Below, piece after piece: positions 9,881 through 19,003 of a stretch of 64,000 nt of DNA. Source of the DNA: JANQOH01 sp965214495 (GTDB taxonomy: Bacteria; Pseudomonadota; Alphaproteobacteria; UBA7887); the NCBI GenBank assembly GCA_965214495.1, contig OZ243958.1, positions 682,001-746,000 on the forward strand, given 5' to 3'. The notes under the pieces are model-generated. The model worked only from the letters and a program-made list of their open reading frames with translations. It searched no databases and was not told the origin of the DNA. A program made the translations under genes and the position numbers. The stretch's first letter is position 1; each line of letters begins with the position of its first letter.

Positions 9881-11893
9881 CTACGGCGCGGCGATTCGGT
9901 ACGTCAGCGCCGCGGCGCGCCAGCTTTCCGCACGGGTTTCGAGATCTTCAAGTGCTTCGGCGCTGTCGCCCGGGTGGCGCAGGGCTTCGGCGAGCTCGAC
10001 GAGATACGCGCCGGGGCGCGGGACGACCGACAGATCCTTGTGCCGCGACGCCAGTTCGCGCAGCGGCGCGTTCTCTTCGGCCACTACGGCGACGAGCATT
10101 CCGCGCCCGACCGGCGGGACTGCGCGAAAACGGAACCCGGCGTTTTCGCCGGGGAGGGCGATCGAACTGCCCGCCCCGATGCGCTCCGGCAAGCCACTCC
10201 GCAGGCTCTCGTCGTTGGGGAAGATCTGCGTCAGGTCGCCCGAGGCGCTTATGTCGAGCACGACAAGCGCGCCTTCGTGGTCGCTCTCCACCACGATCTC
10301 CACCTCGTCGCCCAGCGTCAGCGACGTTCCCGCTTCGATACGCAGGCGAACCGTCCTGTTGTCCGCCGTCCCGGATTCCTCTTTCGGCGCGTGGCGAACG
10401 AGGATGTCTTTCGCGAGCGTCGCGTTGGGCGGCAGCGGCGCTGCGGACGCGCCGAACGCCGATTCGTCGCGGCGCCACGAGGCCGCCTCGATCTGCGGCG
10501 TCAGACCGCCGCTGCAATCGCCGCGGTGGCGTTCGCAATAGGCGGCCGATTCGCGGCGCAGATAGCGGAGCAGTTCGTCGGCGGTCACGGCGCCGTCGGC
10601 GTCGGCGTCGGCGCTGCCGTCGCGGGCGCCCCACAACAGCCGCCGCGTGAAGACGCTGCCGGCCTCGCCGGCTTCGGCCTCGCGGTCCACCAGCGCCTTC
10701 TGGTCGGCGCGCACCGCCGTCCAGACCGTCAGGTCCGCGATCCGTCCCAGGCCGCGTTCCGCGGGCGAAACCAACGCCTCCGCCTCGCGGCTCACGCCCC
10801 GGGTGGCGCCGACGCCGACCGGAATGGCGGTTCCGTCGCGCAGGCGCGGAGTCTTGGCCCAGCGCCAATCGGCGCCCCGGGTGCTCGTTCCCGAATGGCA
10901 GGAATCGATGACCACCGCGACCCGCCGGTCGGCCATGCGTCGCAACAGAGCCGCGAGCTCGTCGTCGGTGATCATGTTTTCCAGGCGACCGGATTCGTTC
11001 AGCGATACATCGACAGGCACCAGCGTTTCGTCGCGCCGGTCATCGACCTCGTCACCGTCGTCGTCGGGCTGTTGGTAGCCGTGGCCGCTGAAGAACAGGA
11101 ACGCCTCGTCGCCGGGTCCCGTTCCCTCGACCAGCCACTCCTCGAGCGCGGCGAGGATCGCGGCGCGGGTCGCGTCGCCGTCCAGCAGCAGTTTCACGTC
11201 GCTCCATGCATAGCCCATGCCGCTCACGACGAATTCGGCCATTGCGCGCGCGTCGTTCGCGGGGCCGCGGAGAGGCGACACGCTGCGGTAGTCGTCGATG
11301 CCGACGAGAAGGGCGCGCCGCGTCGGCGGGGCGGCGCGTTCGCGCGGCGCCGGGGCCGCCGCGCCCAGATTCACCAGCTCCACCCGTCGGTTGCCTGCGT
11401 CGGCGGGGTCCAGCCCGGCGAGCGGTTCGCTCTCTCCCAGCCCCACCGCGATCAAACGATGCCCGGAGACGCCCGTCTCGTCAGTCAGAAAGTGCGTGAC
11501 CGCGTGCGCACGGCGGAGCGAGAGCGCGCGGTTGTAGGCGGCGCTCCCGGCGCTGTCGGTATGCCCCTGGACCGCGATCGAGAAGGTGCGGTGCGATGTC
11601 GAAGCCAGCGCCGCGCCCAGGGTCCGCGCCTGTTCGACGGCCGCCGGCGTGAGGCGGTCGGAATCGAACTCGAACTGGATGGCGGGAAGGTCGAGTCTGC
11701 GCAGTCCGTGATCGGGCTCCACAGCGACGCCCCGGCACCCCGACGTCCTCAATCCGAGCGCGCACTGGATCGTGGTTTCCCGGACGAAGGATGCGTCCTC
11801 TCCGTCGGCGCCCGCCGGAAAGAACCCCGCGGCCACGAGCGGCGCGGCGAGGGCGACTGTGAGAAATCTTCGAAGCGACGAGGGAACCGTCAT
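9881..11893 (-). CDS. exported OmpA-domain / caspase / DUF4384 protein
   Basis: The 670-residue product has a signal peptide (about residues 1-30). An OmpA-like peptidoglycan-binding domain follows (residues 70-180; IQFEFDSDRLTPA and GHTDSAGSAAYNRALS...RR). Then comes a caspase domain beginning RRALLVGIDDYRSV, with His271 (FFSGHGY) and Cys332 (IDSCHSG). An acidic DADADGAVTADE loop resembles an EF-hand. Near the C-terminus is a DUF4384 module (DEVEIVVESDHEGALVVLD...GDLTQIFPN). The OmpA part suggests anchoring to the cell wall in the periplasm. The 76-bp gap upstream and 29-bp gap downstream fit a shared operon. This combination joins, in one chain, modules that the neighbouring genes carry separately, so the proteins probably work together. 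Confidence 0.88.
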   Translation of the reverse strand: MTVPSSLRRFLTVALAAPLVAAGFFPAGADGEDASFVRETTIQCALGLRTSGCRGVAVEPDHGLRRLDLPAIQFEFDSDRLTPAAVEQARTLGAALASTSHRTFSIAVQGHTDSAGSAAYNRALSLRRAHAVTHFLTDETGVSGHRLIAVGLGESEPLAGLDPADAGNRRVELVNLGAAAPAPRERAAPPTRRALLVGIDDYRSVSPLRGPANDARAMAEFVVSGMGYAWSDVKLLLDGDATRAAILAALEEWLVEGTGPGDEAFLFFSGHGYQQPDDDGDEVDDRRDETLVPVDVSLNESGRLENMITDDELAALLRRMADRRVAVVIDSCHSGTSTRGADWRWAKTPRLRDGTAIPVGVGATRGVSREAEALVSPAERGLGRIADLTVWTAVRADQKALVDREAEAGEAGSVFTRRLLWGARDGSADADADGAVTADELLRYLRRESAAYCERHRGDCSGGLTPQIEAASWRRDESAFGASAAPLPPNATLAKDILVRHAPKEESGTADNRTVRLRIEAGTSLTLGDEVEIVVESDHEGALVVLDISASGDLTQIFPNDESLRSGLPERIGAGSSIALPGENAGFRFRAVPPVGRGMLVAVVAEENAPLRELASRHKDLSVVPRPGAYLVELAEALRHPGDSAEALEDLETRAESWRAAALTYRIAAP

Positions 11894-11969
11894 GGACTCG
11901 ACCCTCCCGATATCCTGTTGCGTAATCCGGCGGCTCTTCCGCCGGTCGGTTGCTATCGCCGGCGCGGCT

Positions 11970-12581
11970 CTATTCGATGTACAGGATGCGGTTGTGCGTC
12001 ACCCAGGGGGTCTGTTTTTCCCGAACGGTTACTACGATATCCTTGGCCACCGAATCGGCATTGCCGCGCAGCGCTGCGAACGGCCCCGCGTCTCCCGCCC
12101 CGTCGAGCAGGTCGACGAGGAGAGTCTCGTCGCGAGAGGCGACGACGGTGAGCAGTTCGTTGCCGGGCGGATAGGACACCGCGAACTCGTAAGTAGCGTC
12201 CGGCCCCGGAATGGCGACCGGCGTTCCTGCGCTGACGAAGTTTTCGGTTTCGTAGCGGTTGGGAAAGATCTGATGCACCTTGCCGCTGGTGCCGGTGTCG
12301 AACACCCAGATATACGAGTCCTCGGTAGCCTCGACGGTGAGCTCGACGCTGTCACCCTGCGAATACCGGCCGTCGGGCCGATCGAAGGCGAGGGAGACCC
12401 CCAGACCGCCGGTGGTTTCGGGTTCGGGCTTGAGTTTGGCTATGGGGATCTGGATGGGTAACAGATCCTTCATCCAGGCGGCGGAATCCGCCGCCTCGTC
12501 GGCTGCGCCCGGTCCGGCGGCGGCGAGCGCCGCCACGGCGAGTCCGACGCATCCTGCGCGCAGTGCGGTTTCGGTCTTCAT
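11970..12581 (-). CDS. exported DUF4384-domain protein
   Basis: The 203-residue product begins with a signal peptide (MKTETALRAG..., cut near AAA-GPGAADE). The rest is mostly a single DUF4384 beta-sandwich: YSQGDSVELTVEATEDSYIWVF, then GKVHQIFPN, then a hydrophobic strand ending TYEFAVSYPPGNELLTVVAS. DUF4384 often occurs beside or fused to caspase and protein-kinase domains. Here the same module closes the OmpA-caspase protein encoded 76 bp downstream. No catalytic residues are recognisable. A binding or regulatory part in the caspase cluster is the most that can be inferred. Confidence 0.8.
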   Translation of the reverse strand: MKTETALRAGCVGLAVAALAAAGPGAADEAADSAAWMKDLLPIQIPIAKLKPEPETTGGLGVSLAFDRPDGRYSQGDSVELTVEATEDSYIWVFDTGTSGKVHQIFPNRYETENFVSAGTPVAIPGPDATYEFAVSYPPGNELLTVVASRDETLLVDLLDGAGDAGPFAALRGNADSVAKDIVVTVREKQTPWVTHNRILYIE

Positions 12582-12624
12582 GCTTCTTCTCCCTGTGTTC
12601 GGGGTTGGGATCGGGGCCGTCGTC

Positions 12625-13278
12625 CTAATGGGAGACGATGGTCGTCCGGAGCGTCGTCATACTCAGATCGTCCGGATTGATGCGGCCTTTCGCCTGGTCG
12701 AGTCTGACGTAGAACTGCTCGGGGCTGAGATCGACACGAGCGATCTCGCCCGAGTCCAGAACGTCCGCGTCGGACAGGAAGTCGAACGCTTCGCGCGTGG
12801 CGACGAAATAGAAGGCCTCTTCGCCTGCCGGCGGCTTCACCGTCATCTGGATGCCGGGGCCGGGAAAGTCGACGATTTCGGTTTCCGTCATGCGCCGGTT
12901 GTGCATCAGGCGGGTGACCTTGCACGAAGAGCCGACATGGAAGACGCTCGTCCAGGCCGGAGCGCTGACGCGCATTTGCAGGCTGAGCGGCTCGCCGACG
13001 TTGTAGCTTGCGTCGGGCACCGTCCACGCTTCGACGACGAACTTGTTCCCGCCGCCGAAGCCGCGCAGTTCGCAATCGGGCATGGGAACCGGAACTTCGA
13101 CCCGAACCGGAACCTCGACCGGAACCTCGACCACTTCCGGCGGCGCCGGTTCGTGGACGACCTCCCGGACCACCTGCGGCTCGCATGCCGCCAGGGCGCC
13201 CAGCGCGGCGCCGGGCAAGCCGAACCTTCGGAGCAGGCTCCGCCGGCGCTTTGCCTGTGTTTCCATCGCAACGCTCAT
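12625..13278 (-). CDS. DUF4384-like lipoprotein with Val-Pro-Glu stalk
   Basis: The 217-residue product has a strongly basic N-terminus (KRRRSLLRR), a hydrophobic stretch and a lipobox ending at Cys32 (ALAAC), so a lipoprotein is expected. After the Cys comes a low-complexity stalk of VEVPV units, then a beta-rich domain. That domain parallels DUF4384: SYNVGEPLSLQMRVSAPAWTSVFHV, SSCKVTRLMHN in place of IFPN, and a final strand EEAFYFVATRE. It lies 24 bp after the barrel pseudogene and 43 bp before the DUF4384 gene, in the same direction. I infer an envelope-anchored partner of the caspase proteins. Confidence 0.72.
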   Translation of the reverse strand: MSVAMETQAKRRRSLLRRFGLPGAALGALAACEPQVVREVVHEPAPPEVVEVPVEVPVRVEVPVPMPDCELRGFGGGNKFVVEAWTVPDASYNVGEPLSLQMRVSAPAWTSVFHVGSSCKVTRLMHNRRMTETEIVDFPGPGIQMTVKPPAGEEAFYFVATREAFDFLSDADVLDSGEIARVDLSPEQFYVRLDQAKGRINPDDLSMTTLRTTIVSH

Positions 13279-13302
13279 TTGTTTTCCTCCGTTTCGTTCG
13301 TC

Positions 13303-15603
13303 TCAGAACCGCACCCGGCCGAGCAGGTCCACGCGGCTGTCAAGGCCGCCCTGCGCGGTGGCGCGCCGGGCGCCGGTGAGTTCGAGATTCAGCCCGCCGG
13401 CGCCGAAGCGGGCGCCCGCCCGCAACCGGCGGTCGCCGCCGTCGTGCAGGTGGAGCTCCCCGAACGGCGTCAGCAGACCCCCCGTCCCGGCGAAGCCGTA
13501 GCCGACCTGCGCGGCGAGCGTCATTTCGGGGGCGCTTTCGCCGGATTCGGCGAGTGCGAAGGGATCGTCGCGCCACAGGGTTTCGGCGCCGCCTTCCGGG
13601 CGGCCCAGGCGCGGCGATACGGCGAGCGACAGGCCCTCGCCGTCGGCGCCCGGCGCCAGGCTCGCCGTCAGGCTCGCGCCGTATTCGTGGTAGTCCTTCG
13701 ACGAATAGAGCGCCAGCGTCCGCGCCCGCGCCTCGAGGCCGAACCCGGTGGCCGGATTGGCGTAGAACGCCCCGGCCGAGACTTCGAGCCCGACATCGCT
13801 GCCGCCGCCGCGGTCGTAGCGTCCGGGACTTCCACGAACGGGGTGAAGATGGCGCCGGTCTCGAGCGCCTTCGTCCACGAGCCCTCGACGCCGAGCCGCG
13901 TGCGCCAGCTATCGACCGACAGGTTGTCGATCGCCTGACGGTTCGCGCCGGACGTATCGGTTTCGAGACGTCCGAACCCGGCGTCGGCGAACGCCGCCAC
14001 GTCGATTCCGGCGTCGGTGCGCGCCACGGCCCGACGCGCGCCGGCGGCCCCCATGACCAATCTGGCGTCGCCGGTCTCCACGCCGCCGCTCGGAGGCCGG
14101 TTTTCGATCTCGCCGAGGCCGGCGCCGAGAATGGTCCACAGTTCGATCTCGTCGTCCGGGGCGAAGCGGGCGTAGGGATGCACGCCGGTGAGGGTGAGTT
14201 CGAGCTTCCCGCTGCCGCCGTCCAGGCGGTAATCCGACGTGACGTCGGTGTATGACGCCGCCAGGCCCGCGAGCATCCGGTCGTCGAGCCAGACGTCGAC
14301 GCCGAAATAGGCGGCCGCGAGGTTGCCGGTGTAGCTTTCGTCGGCGCCGGTCTGGTCGTCGAAGATCAGGATGTCGCTGCGGCCCCACAGGGTCCATCCC
14401 GACAGGCCGGCGCCGGACGACTCGCCTTCCGCCGCGCCGAGGGCGATTTCGAACGCGCTGGTGCGCAGCAGTTCGTCCACGCTCAGGCCGCGATGTTCGC
14501 CGTGCGCCGCCGCGTTCTCCGGGAACGGCGACTCGACCGGGGCGGGCGCCGCCTCGCCGAACGACATCCGGCGCCCCGCCAGGGTCAACGCCCCGCCGCC
14601 GCCAGGCCCGGACGAGAACCGTGCGCCGATATTCGTGGTCGCGTTCGCCACCGCGCCGGCGGCCGCGGATTCGAGAACCGCCTCCGCCGCCTCCCGTTCC
14701 GCCGCCACGTGGTGGACGGGACTGACATCCCTGTCGTCGTCGGTTATCGCGACCGTGATCTCACCGACGGCAGTGGGCGCCGCTCCGACGAAAAGCCCGT
14801 CCGCCCTGTGGCTGAGCGTTACCGTTTCGTCATCCTCATCGTCATCTTGACTGGCGGACACGGAGACGGTTTGCGCATCGTCCCAATTATCGGCATGGAA
14901 GTTAAGTCGCGTCGGAGAGACGGTCACGCCCGGACCGTCCGTCTCTACCGTCACTTGAATCGGATTGCCGGGTTCGGCGGTCAACACTACGGTGTAGGTC
15001 GCGCTTTCGCCCTCGCGTATCGTCAGCTCCGAGGTCGACAACCTTACCTCGGGCGTTCCAGAGCTGCTGTAGTCTAGAGCTGCTGTAGTCTAACGTGTAA
15101 CCCGTTTCTCCGCCGGTGAAACCGTCAATTCGAAGGTAGTATGTTCCAGAGGGCACAGGCCATTCTATCCTATCTTCCGCTACGCCAAGGCGAACGGAAG
15201 AAGCGAGGAATGACCTGCTCTGGTCCTTGAAGCAGGTTCCTGCCTGCTCTACCTCCATGATCCGAACTGACGCGTCGTGAAGACAAACATCCGCATCTGC
15301 CTGAAGCTCGCTGAGATTAAAAACAACTCGTCGCGCACTTCCTGTTACAAATTTGTACCAGTCATTTCTGTCTCTATGAACGCTTGTATTCGAATCTACC
15401 CTGCCGGTAACCGATCCACCGGTTATCACATCGATTTCGATGACGTCGCCCGGTTGTGTGTGTTGTGCGCTCGCTACTTCGGGAGGGAGAACCAGCAGAA
15501 AAGCGAACACCGCGAGCGCCAACGCGCGCCCGGTAAGGTGCAAGCCGCCGACCGCTTCGATCAGGGACAGACGTATGGCCGATAGATATATGGAAGGCAT
15601 CAT
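13303..15603 (-). pseudogene. PPC / Calx-beta-like / autotransporter beta-barrel protein, frameshifted twice
   Basis: Three reading frames join into one protein of about 765 residues. Frame one (15603 to about 15090) holds a signal peptide ending VASAQHT and a PPC-like domain (DRNDWYKFVTGSARRVVFNL... SGTYYLRIDGFTGG). Frame two (15075 to about 13830) holds a Calx-beta-like module (TIREGESATYTVVLTAEPG, ending VAITDDD) and most of an autotransporter barrel. Frame three (about 13830 to 13303) finishes the barrel with the terminal Phe of outer-membrane proteins (LLGRVRF). The first break is caused exactly by a 16-bp tandem duplication. The second, near 13830, is a one-base change after FTPFVEV. 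It heads the caspase cluster. As read, no full barrel can be made. Confidence 0.8.
15060..15091 (-). repeat. 16-bp perfect tandem duplication that shifts the frame
   Basis: The unit agagctgctgtagtct occurs twice head to tail (15060-15075 and 15076-15091). Removing one copy makes the protein read continuously as LDYSSSGTPEVRLSTSELT across the PPC/Calx-beta boundary. With both copies, the frame runs into residues unlike the family. Confidence 0.95.
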
Positions 15604-15605
15604 AT

Positions 15606-15635
15606 TCCCCCGGAGGCTGGTCCCCCGGAGGCTGG
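15606..15635 (-). repeat. 15-bp tandem duplication covering the ribosome-binding site
   Basis: The unit tcccccggaggctgg is present twice in tandem, just upstream of the ATG at 15603 on the minus strand. Each copy carries a GGGGGA Shine-Dalgarno-like core, so the ribosome-binding region of the barrel pseudogene is doubled. It is a second short tandem duplication at the same gene. Confidence 0.85.
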
Positions 15636-15918
15636 CACGCGACAGCTTATCCTGTTGTGTGGATCGTTGAAAGCGGAAATTGAAAAAAATTACCGGAACG
15701 CGTTCTTCCCGGTCGTCTCGCGGACCCGGGATGTGACGATCGTCAGCGGAGCACTCGCGTTTGAGGGCCGCTATGGAGCGTGTTTCAGGCGTAGCGGGTC
15801 GATATCGGCGCTCGCGGGCATGTGGCACCGGGTTCGGGCGCCGCGTTCCGAAACCGCAGCTTGCCGGAACCCGCAGGTTGTCGCACTATCTGTGCTGTCT
15901 GGACCGGGAGGGTCGGGA
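15636..15918. other. intergenic, no gene seen
   Basis: This stretch separates the divergent barrel pseudogene and lyase gene. Short open frames here look like neither family members nor genes with a ribosome-binding site. Promoters for both directions should lie here, but I see no convincing -35/-10 pair. Confidence 0.5.
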
Positions 15919-16824
15919 ATGAACGAGTTCCGCGGCGTCTATACCGCGCTGATCACGCCGATGACGGCGAATCACGAACTGAACGAAGACGCGCTTCGCC
16001 AGGTCGTCGAGTTCAACGTGCAGGCCGGAATCGACGGTTTCTGGGTCGCCGGCGGCAGCGGTGAGAGCGTGTTGCTGGATGACCGGGAGAACAACCGGAT
16101 CGCGGAGATCGTCGTCGATCAATGCGCCGGGCGCGCGAAGACGATCATGCATGTCGGCGCGCCGACGACGAAACGCGCGGCAGCCATGGCCGAACATGCG
16201 GCCCGCGCCGGTGCGGAGGCGATTTGCTGCGTTCCGCCCTTCTTCTACGGCCAGAGCGATGCGGCGATCGTCGAGCACTACCGGGTCGTTGCCGCCGCGG
16301 CGGACCGCCCGTTCTTCGCCTACAACCTGCCGAGCGCGACGGGAGTGGAGATCGCGCCGCCGCTTATGGCGAAAATCCGGGACCGGGTGCCGCAACTGAC
16401 CGGGCTCAAACATTCGGCGCTCGATTTCAGCCATGTGCGAACGTTCGTCGCGATGGGGCTGACCTGTTTCATCGGCCGCGCCAACTGGACCCTGCCCGCG
16501 CTCAGCATGGGAGCGGTGGGCGTGGTCGATGGCTGGCCCGGCATCGCGCCGGAATATTGGGTCGAACTGCGCGACGCGTGGGCCGCCGGCGACATGGATC
16601 GCGCGCGCGCTGCCCAGGACAAGGGCATCGAAGTGGTCCGCTTCTTCGACATCGGCCATTTCCATCCGATCCTCAAGGCCGCCATCGGCTATCGCACCGG
16701 CATCGACTGCGGAACCCCGCGCCCGCCGGGAATGCCCCTGACCGACGACCAGGACCGAGAGCTGCGCCGGCGGATGAGGGCGCTCGGGCTGATGCCGGCG
16801 GAGCCGCTCGCCGCGGCGTCCTGA
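15919..16824 (+). CDS. dihydrodipicolinate synthase / N-acetylneuraminate lyase family protein
   Basis: A 301-residue class I aldolase of the DapA/NanA family. GVYTALITPM opens the TIM barrel, and the phosphate/carboxylate-binding loop GGSGES replaces the GTTGE of true DapA. The conserved Tyr sits in AYNLPSATG and the Schiff-base Lys in LTGLKHS. A strong GGGAGGGTCGGGA ribosome site precedes the ATG. The GGSGES form argues against lysine synthesis and for a pyruvate-type lyase or a dehydratase acting on sugar acids. The exact substrate is not determinable. The next gene starts six bases after the stop, so cotranscription with cobW is likely though functionally unexplained. Confidence 0.85.
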   Translation: MNEFRGVYTALITPMTANHELNEDALRQVVEFNVQAGIDGFWVAGGSGESVLLDDRENNRIAEIVVDQCAGRAKTIMHVGAPTTKRAAAMAEHAARAGAEAICCVPPFFYGQSDAAIVEHYRVVAAAADRPFFAYNLPSATGVEIAPPLMAKIRDRVPQLTGLKHSALDFSHVRTFVAMGLTCFIGRANWTLPALSMGAVGVVDGWPGIAPEYWVELRDAWAAGDMDRARAAQDKGIEVVRFFDIGHFHPILKAAIGYRTGIDCGTPRPPGMPLTDDQDRELRRRMRALGLMPAEPLAAAS

Positions 16825-16830
16825 ACACCG

Positions 16831-17850
16831 ATGCACGGCAAGATTCCGGCGACCGTCGTCACTGGTTTCCTCGGCGTGGGCAAGACCAGCCTGATCCGCA
16901 ACCTGCTCGGTAATTCCGGCGGCAAGCGGATTGCGGTGATCGTCAACGAGTTCGGCGATGTCGGCATCGATGGCGGCTTGATCGAAGGTTGCGCCGATCC
17001 CGATTGCGCGGGCGAGATCGTGGAACTCGCCAATGGGTGCATCTGTTGCACCGTTGCCGACGAGTTCCTGCCCGCGATGGAAGCGCTGCTCGCCCATCCC
17101 GTCGCGCCGGACCATATCGTCGTCGAGACGTCCGGCCTCGCACTGCCGAAACCGCTGGTGCGCGCGTTCGGATGGCCCGAAGTGCGCACGCGAGTCACCG
17201 TCGACGGGGTGGTCACGGTGCTGGACGCGCGCGCGGTCGCGGACGGGCGCTTCGCCGACGACGTGGCGGCGATCGAGGCGCAGCGCGCGGCGGACGAGTC
17301 GCTCGACCACGACAGCCCGCTTGCCGAACTGTTCGACGACCAGTTGGCCTGCGCCGACATGGTGCTGCTCAACAAATGCGACCTTGTCGATGAAGCCGCG
17401 CTCGCGGCGCTCGAGACCGAGGTCGGGGCGCGTTTACGACCGGGAGTCAAGATGGTGCGCAGCGCCCACGGTGTCGCCCCGCGCACGGTGTTGCTCGGTC
17501 TCGACTCCGCCGCCGAGGACGACCTCGCGCGGCGCCCGTCGCATCACGACGGCGACGCCGATCATGACCATGACGACTTCACGACTTTTCATCTCGACCT
17601 GCCGGGCTTGCCGGCGCCCGAGCCGTTGATCGCGTCGCTGCGCGGCCTCGCGCAGGCCCACGACATTCTGCGCATCAAGGGCGTGCTGGCGATCGAGGGA
17701 CGCGACATGCGCCTTGTCGTGCAGGGCGTGGGCGACCGCTTTCAGCACTACTACGACCGCGACTGGCGGCCTGACGAGGCGCGCGCGGGCCGGCTGGTGT
17801 TCATCGGCGCTCGCGGTCTCGATCGGGCAGCGATCGCCGCCGGGTTATGA
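16831..17850 (+). CDS. cobW: CobW-type GTP-binding metallochaperone
   Basis: A 339-residue G3E-family P-loop GTPase. Walker A is GFLGVGKTS, the metal-binding Cys motif is NGCICCT, switch and Asp residues sit in VVETSGLALP, and the guanine motif is NKCD. A His/Asp-rich tail (HHDGDADHDHDD) precedes the C-terminal CobW_C domain, which ends near GARGLD. The block EFGDVGIDGGLIEGCAD and the overall layout match the cobalamin-synthesis CobW branch better than YeiR/YjiA-type zinc chaperones. Its expected role is GTP-dependent delivery of cobalt to the corrin-ring cobaltochelatase. No other cobalamin gene is in the window, so the pathway link rests on family resemblance alone. Confidence 0.85.
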   Translation: MHGKIPATVVTGFLGVGKTSLIRNLLGNSGGKRIAVIVNEFGDVGIDGGLIEGCADPDCAGEIVELANGCICCTVADEFLPAMEALLAHPVAPDHIVVETSGLALPKPLVRAFGWPEVRTRVTVDGVVTVLDARAVADGRFADDVAAIEAQRAADESLDHDSPLAELFDDQLACADMVLLNKCDLVDEAALAALETEVGARLRPGVKMVRSAHGVAPRTVLLGLDSAAEDDLARRPSHHDGDADHDHDDFTTFHLDLPGLPAPEPLIASLRGLAQAHDILRIKGVLAIEGRDMRLVVQGVGDRFQHYYDRDWRPDEARAGRLVFIGARGLDRAAIAAGL

Positions 17851-18041
17851 ATCCGCTGCTGGCCGGCTTGCTCCGCATGGGCGCGCGCAAACTCGCCGCC
17901 AACCCGAAAGTGCGCGAGAAATCGGCCCGGGCTGCGCGCGCCGCCTTCGACGAGGCGCGTCGAATCGCTGGTGAACCGGACCGCCCGCGCGCCGCCGGCC
18001 GCGCCGTCCGCCGCTTTCTCGACAGGTTTCGCGGCGATTGA
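17847..18041 (+). CDS. small basic protein, 64 aa, unknown
   Basis: The ATG overlaps the cobW stop as ATGA, the same coupling seen in several confirmed pairs in this window. The product is Ala/Arg-rich and helical, with no membrane segment or known motif. It may be a real small protein translated after CobW or a chance frame in GC-rich DNA; the overlap is the main support. Confidence 0.45.
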   Translation: MNPLLAGLLRMGARKLAANPKVREKSARAARAAFDEARRIAGEPDRPRAAGRAVRRFLDRFRGD

Positions 18042-18083
18042 GTCGGCGCCGGCGGCGCCTCGACGGGCGTCGGCGTAAACGCG

Positions 18084-18677
18084 CTACAGCGGCCCGCGGG
18101 CTTTCAGCGCCGCGATCAACGTGCCGTCGTCAAGATAGTTCAGTTCTCCACCCACCGGCACGCCGTGCGCCAGGCGGGAGACGACGACATCGCAGCCGGA
18201 GAGCCGGTCGAGCAGATAGTGGGCGGTCGTCTGGCCATCGACGGTGGCGCCGAGAGCGAGGATGACTTCCCGAACCTCGTCCGACCGGGTGCGTGCGACC
18301 AGACCGGCAATGGCGAGGTCTTCGGGGCCGACACCGTCGAGCGGCGACAGCACGCCGCCGAGAACGTGATAGCGGCCGACGAACGCCGCCGCGCGCTCGA
18401 GTGCCCACAGGTCGGCGACGTCCTCGACAACGCAAATGACGTGTTCGTCACGCCGTGTGTCGGCGCAGATCGCGCAGGGTTCGCTCGTGTCGAGATTGCC
18501 GCAGGTCCGACAGGTGCGCACGGCAGCGGCGGCTTCTGAAAGTGCGGCCGCAAGCGGCTCGAGCAAGGTCTCCCGCCGCTTGAGCATGACCAGCGCGGCC
18601 CGCCGCGCCGAACGCGGACCAAGGCCCGGCAGTCTGGCGAGGGTTCGTATCAGACGCTCGATCTCGGCGCTGGCCAC
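18084..18677 (-). CDS. recR: recombination protein RecR
   Basis: A 197-residue RecR of normal length. The helix-hairpin-helix is [17 protein letters not shown], the four-Cys zinc finger is [16 protein letters not shown], and the Toprim domain starts [15 protein letters not shown] and includes the conserved DGQTTAHYL. The protein loads RecA with RecF/RecO at gaps and stalled forks. I chose GTG at 18677, five bases after the ybaB stop, because it puts the helix-hairpin-helix at the usual distance; the longer open frame runs through ybaB. It is the last gene of dnaX-ybaB-recR, a conserved bacterial order. Confidence 0.93.
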   Translation of the reverse strand: MASAEIERLIRTLARLPGLGPRSARRAALVMLKRRETLLEPLAAALSEAAAAVRTCRTCGNLDTSEPCAICADTRRDEHVICVVEDVADLWALERAAAFVGRYHVLGGVLSPLDGVGPEDLAIAGLVARTRSDEVREVILALGATVDGQTTAHYLLDRLSGCDVVVSRLAHGVPVGGELNYLDDGTLIAALKARGPL

Positions 18678-18682
18678 GCGTA

Positions 18683-19003
18683 TCAGAACGGATTGAGGCC
18701 GGGCGGCAGCGGCAGTCCGCCCGTGACCTGCTTCATCGCTTCCGCGGCGTGGGCCTCGGCCTTTCCTCTGGCAACGCCATATGCGGCGACGATCAGGTCC
18801 TCGAGCACGGCGACTTCGGCGGGATCGGCCAGCGCGGGCGCGATGCGGACCGCTTTGACGGTGCCCTTGCCGTCCACGGTCACGCGGACCATCCCGCCGC
18901 CGGCCTCGCCTTCGATCTCTGCACTGGCCAGCGAATCCTGCACTTCCGCCATGCGCGCCTGCACTTGCTGCGCCTGTTTCATCAAGGATGCGAGATTCTT
19001 CAT
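18683..19003 (-). CDS. ybaB: YbaB/EbfC-family nucleoid-associated protein
   Basis: A 106-residue YbaB/EbfC protein starting [18 protein letters not shown], with the family core [20 protein letters not shown]. The homodimer forms a tweezers-shaped DNA-binding protein. The ATG overlaps the dnaX stop as ATGA and has a clear AGGAGAGG ribosome site inside the dnaX end. It lies between dnaX and recR, its standard position. Confidence 0.93.
   Translation of the reverse strand: MKNLASLMKQAQQVQARMAEVQDSLASAEIEGEAGGGMVRVTVDGKGTVKAVRIAPALADPAEVAVLEDLIVAAYGVARGKAEAHAAEAMKQVTGGLPLPPGLNPF

Noticed and set aside
9305..12151. 948-codon open frame on the plus strand across both caspase genes
   Set aside because: The translation is Arg/Pro/Ala-rich with no domains, while the minus strand encodes clear caspase motifs.
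7389..13278. Cytoplasmic caspase-based anti-phage defence system
   Set aside because: Proteins carry signal peptides, and no cyclase, gasdermin or other defence partner is present; an envelope role fits better.
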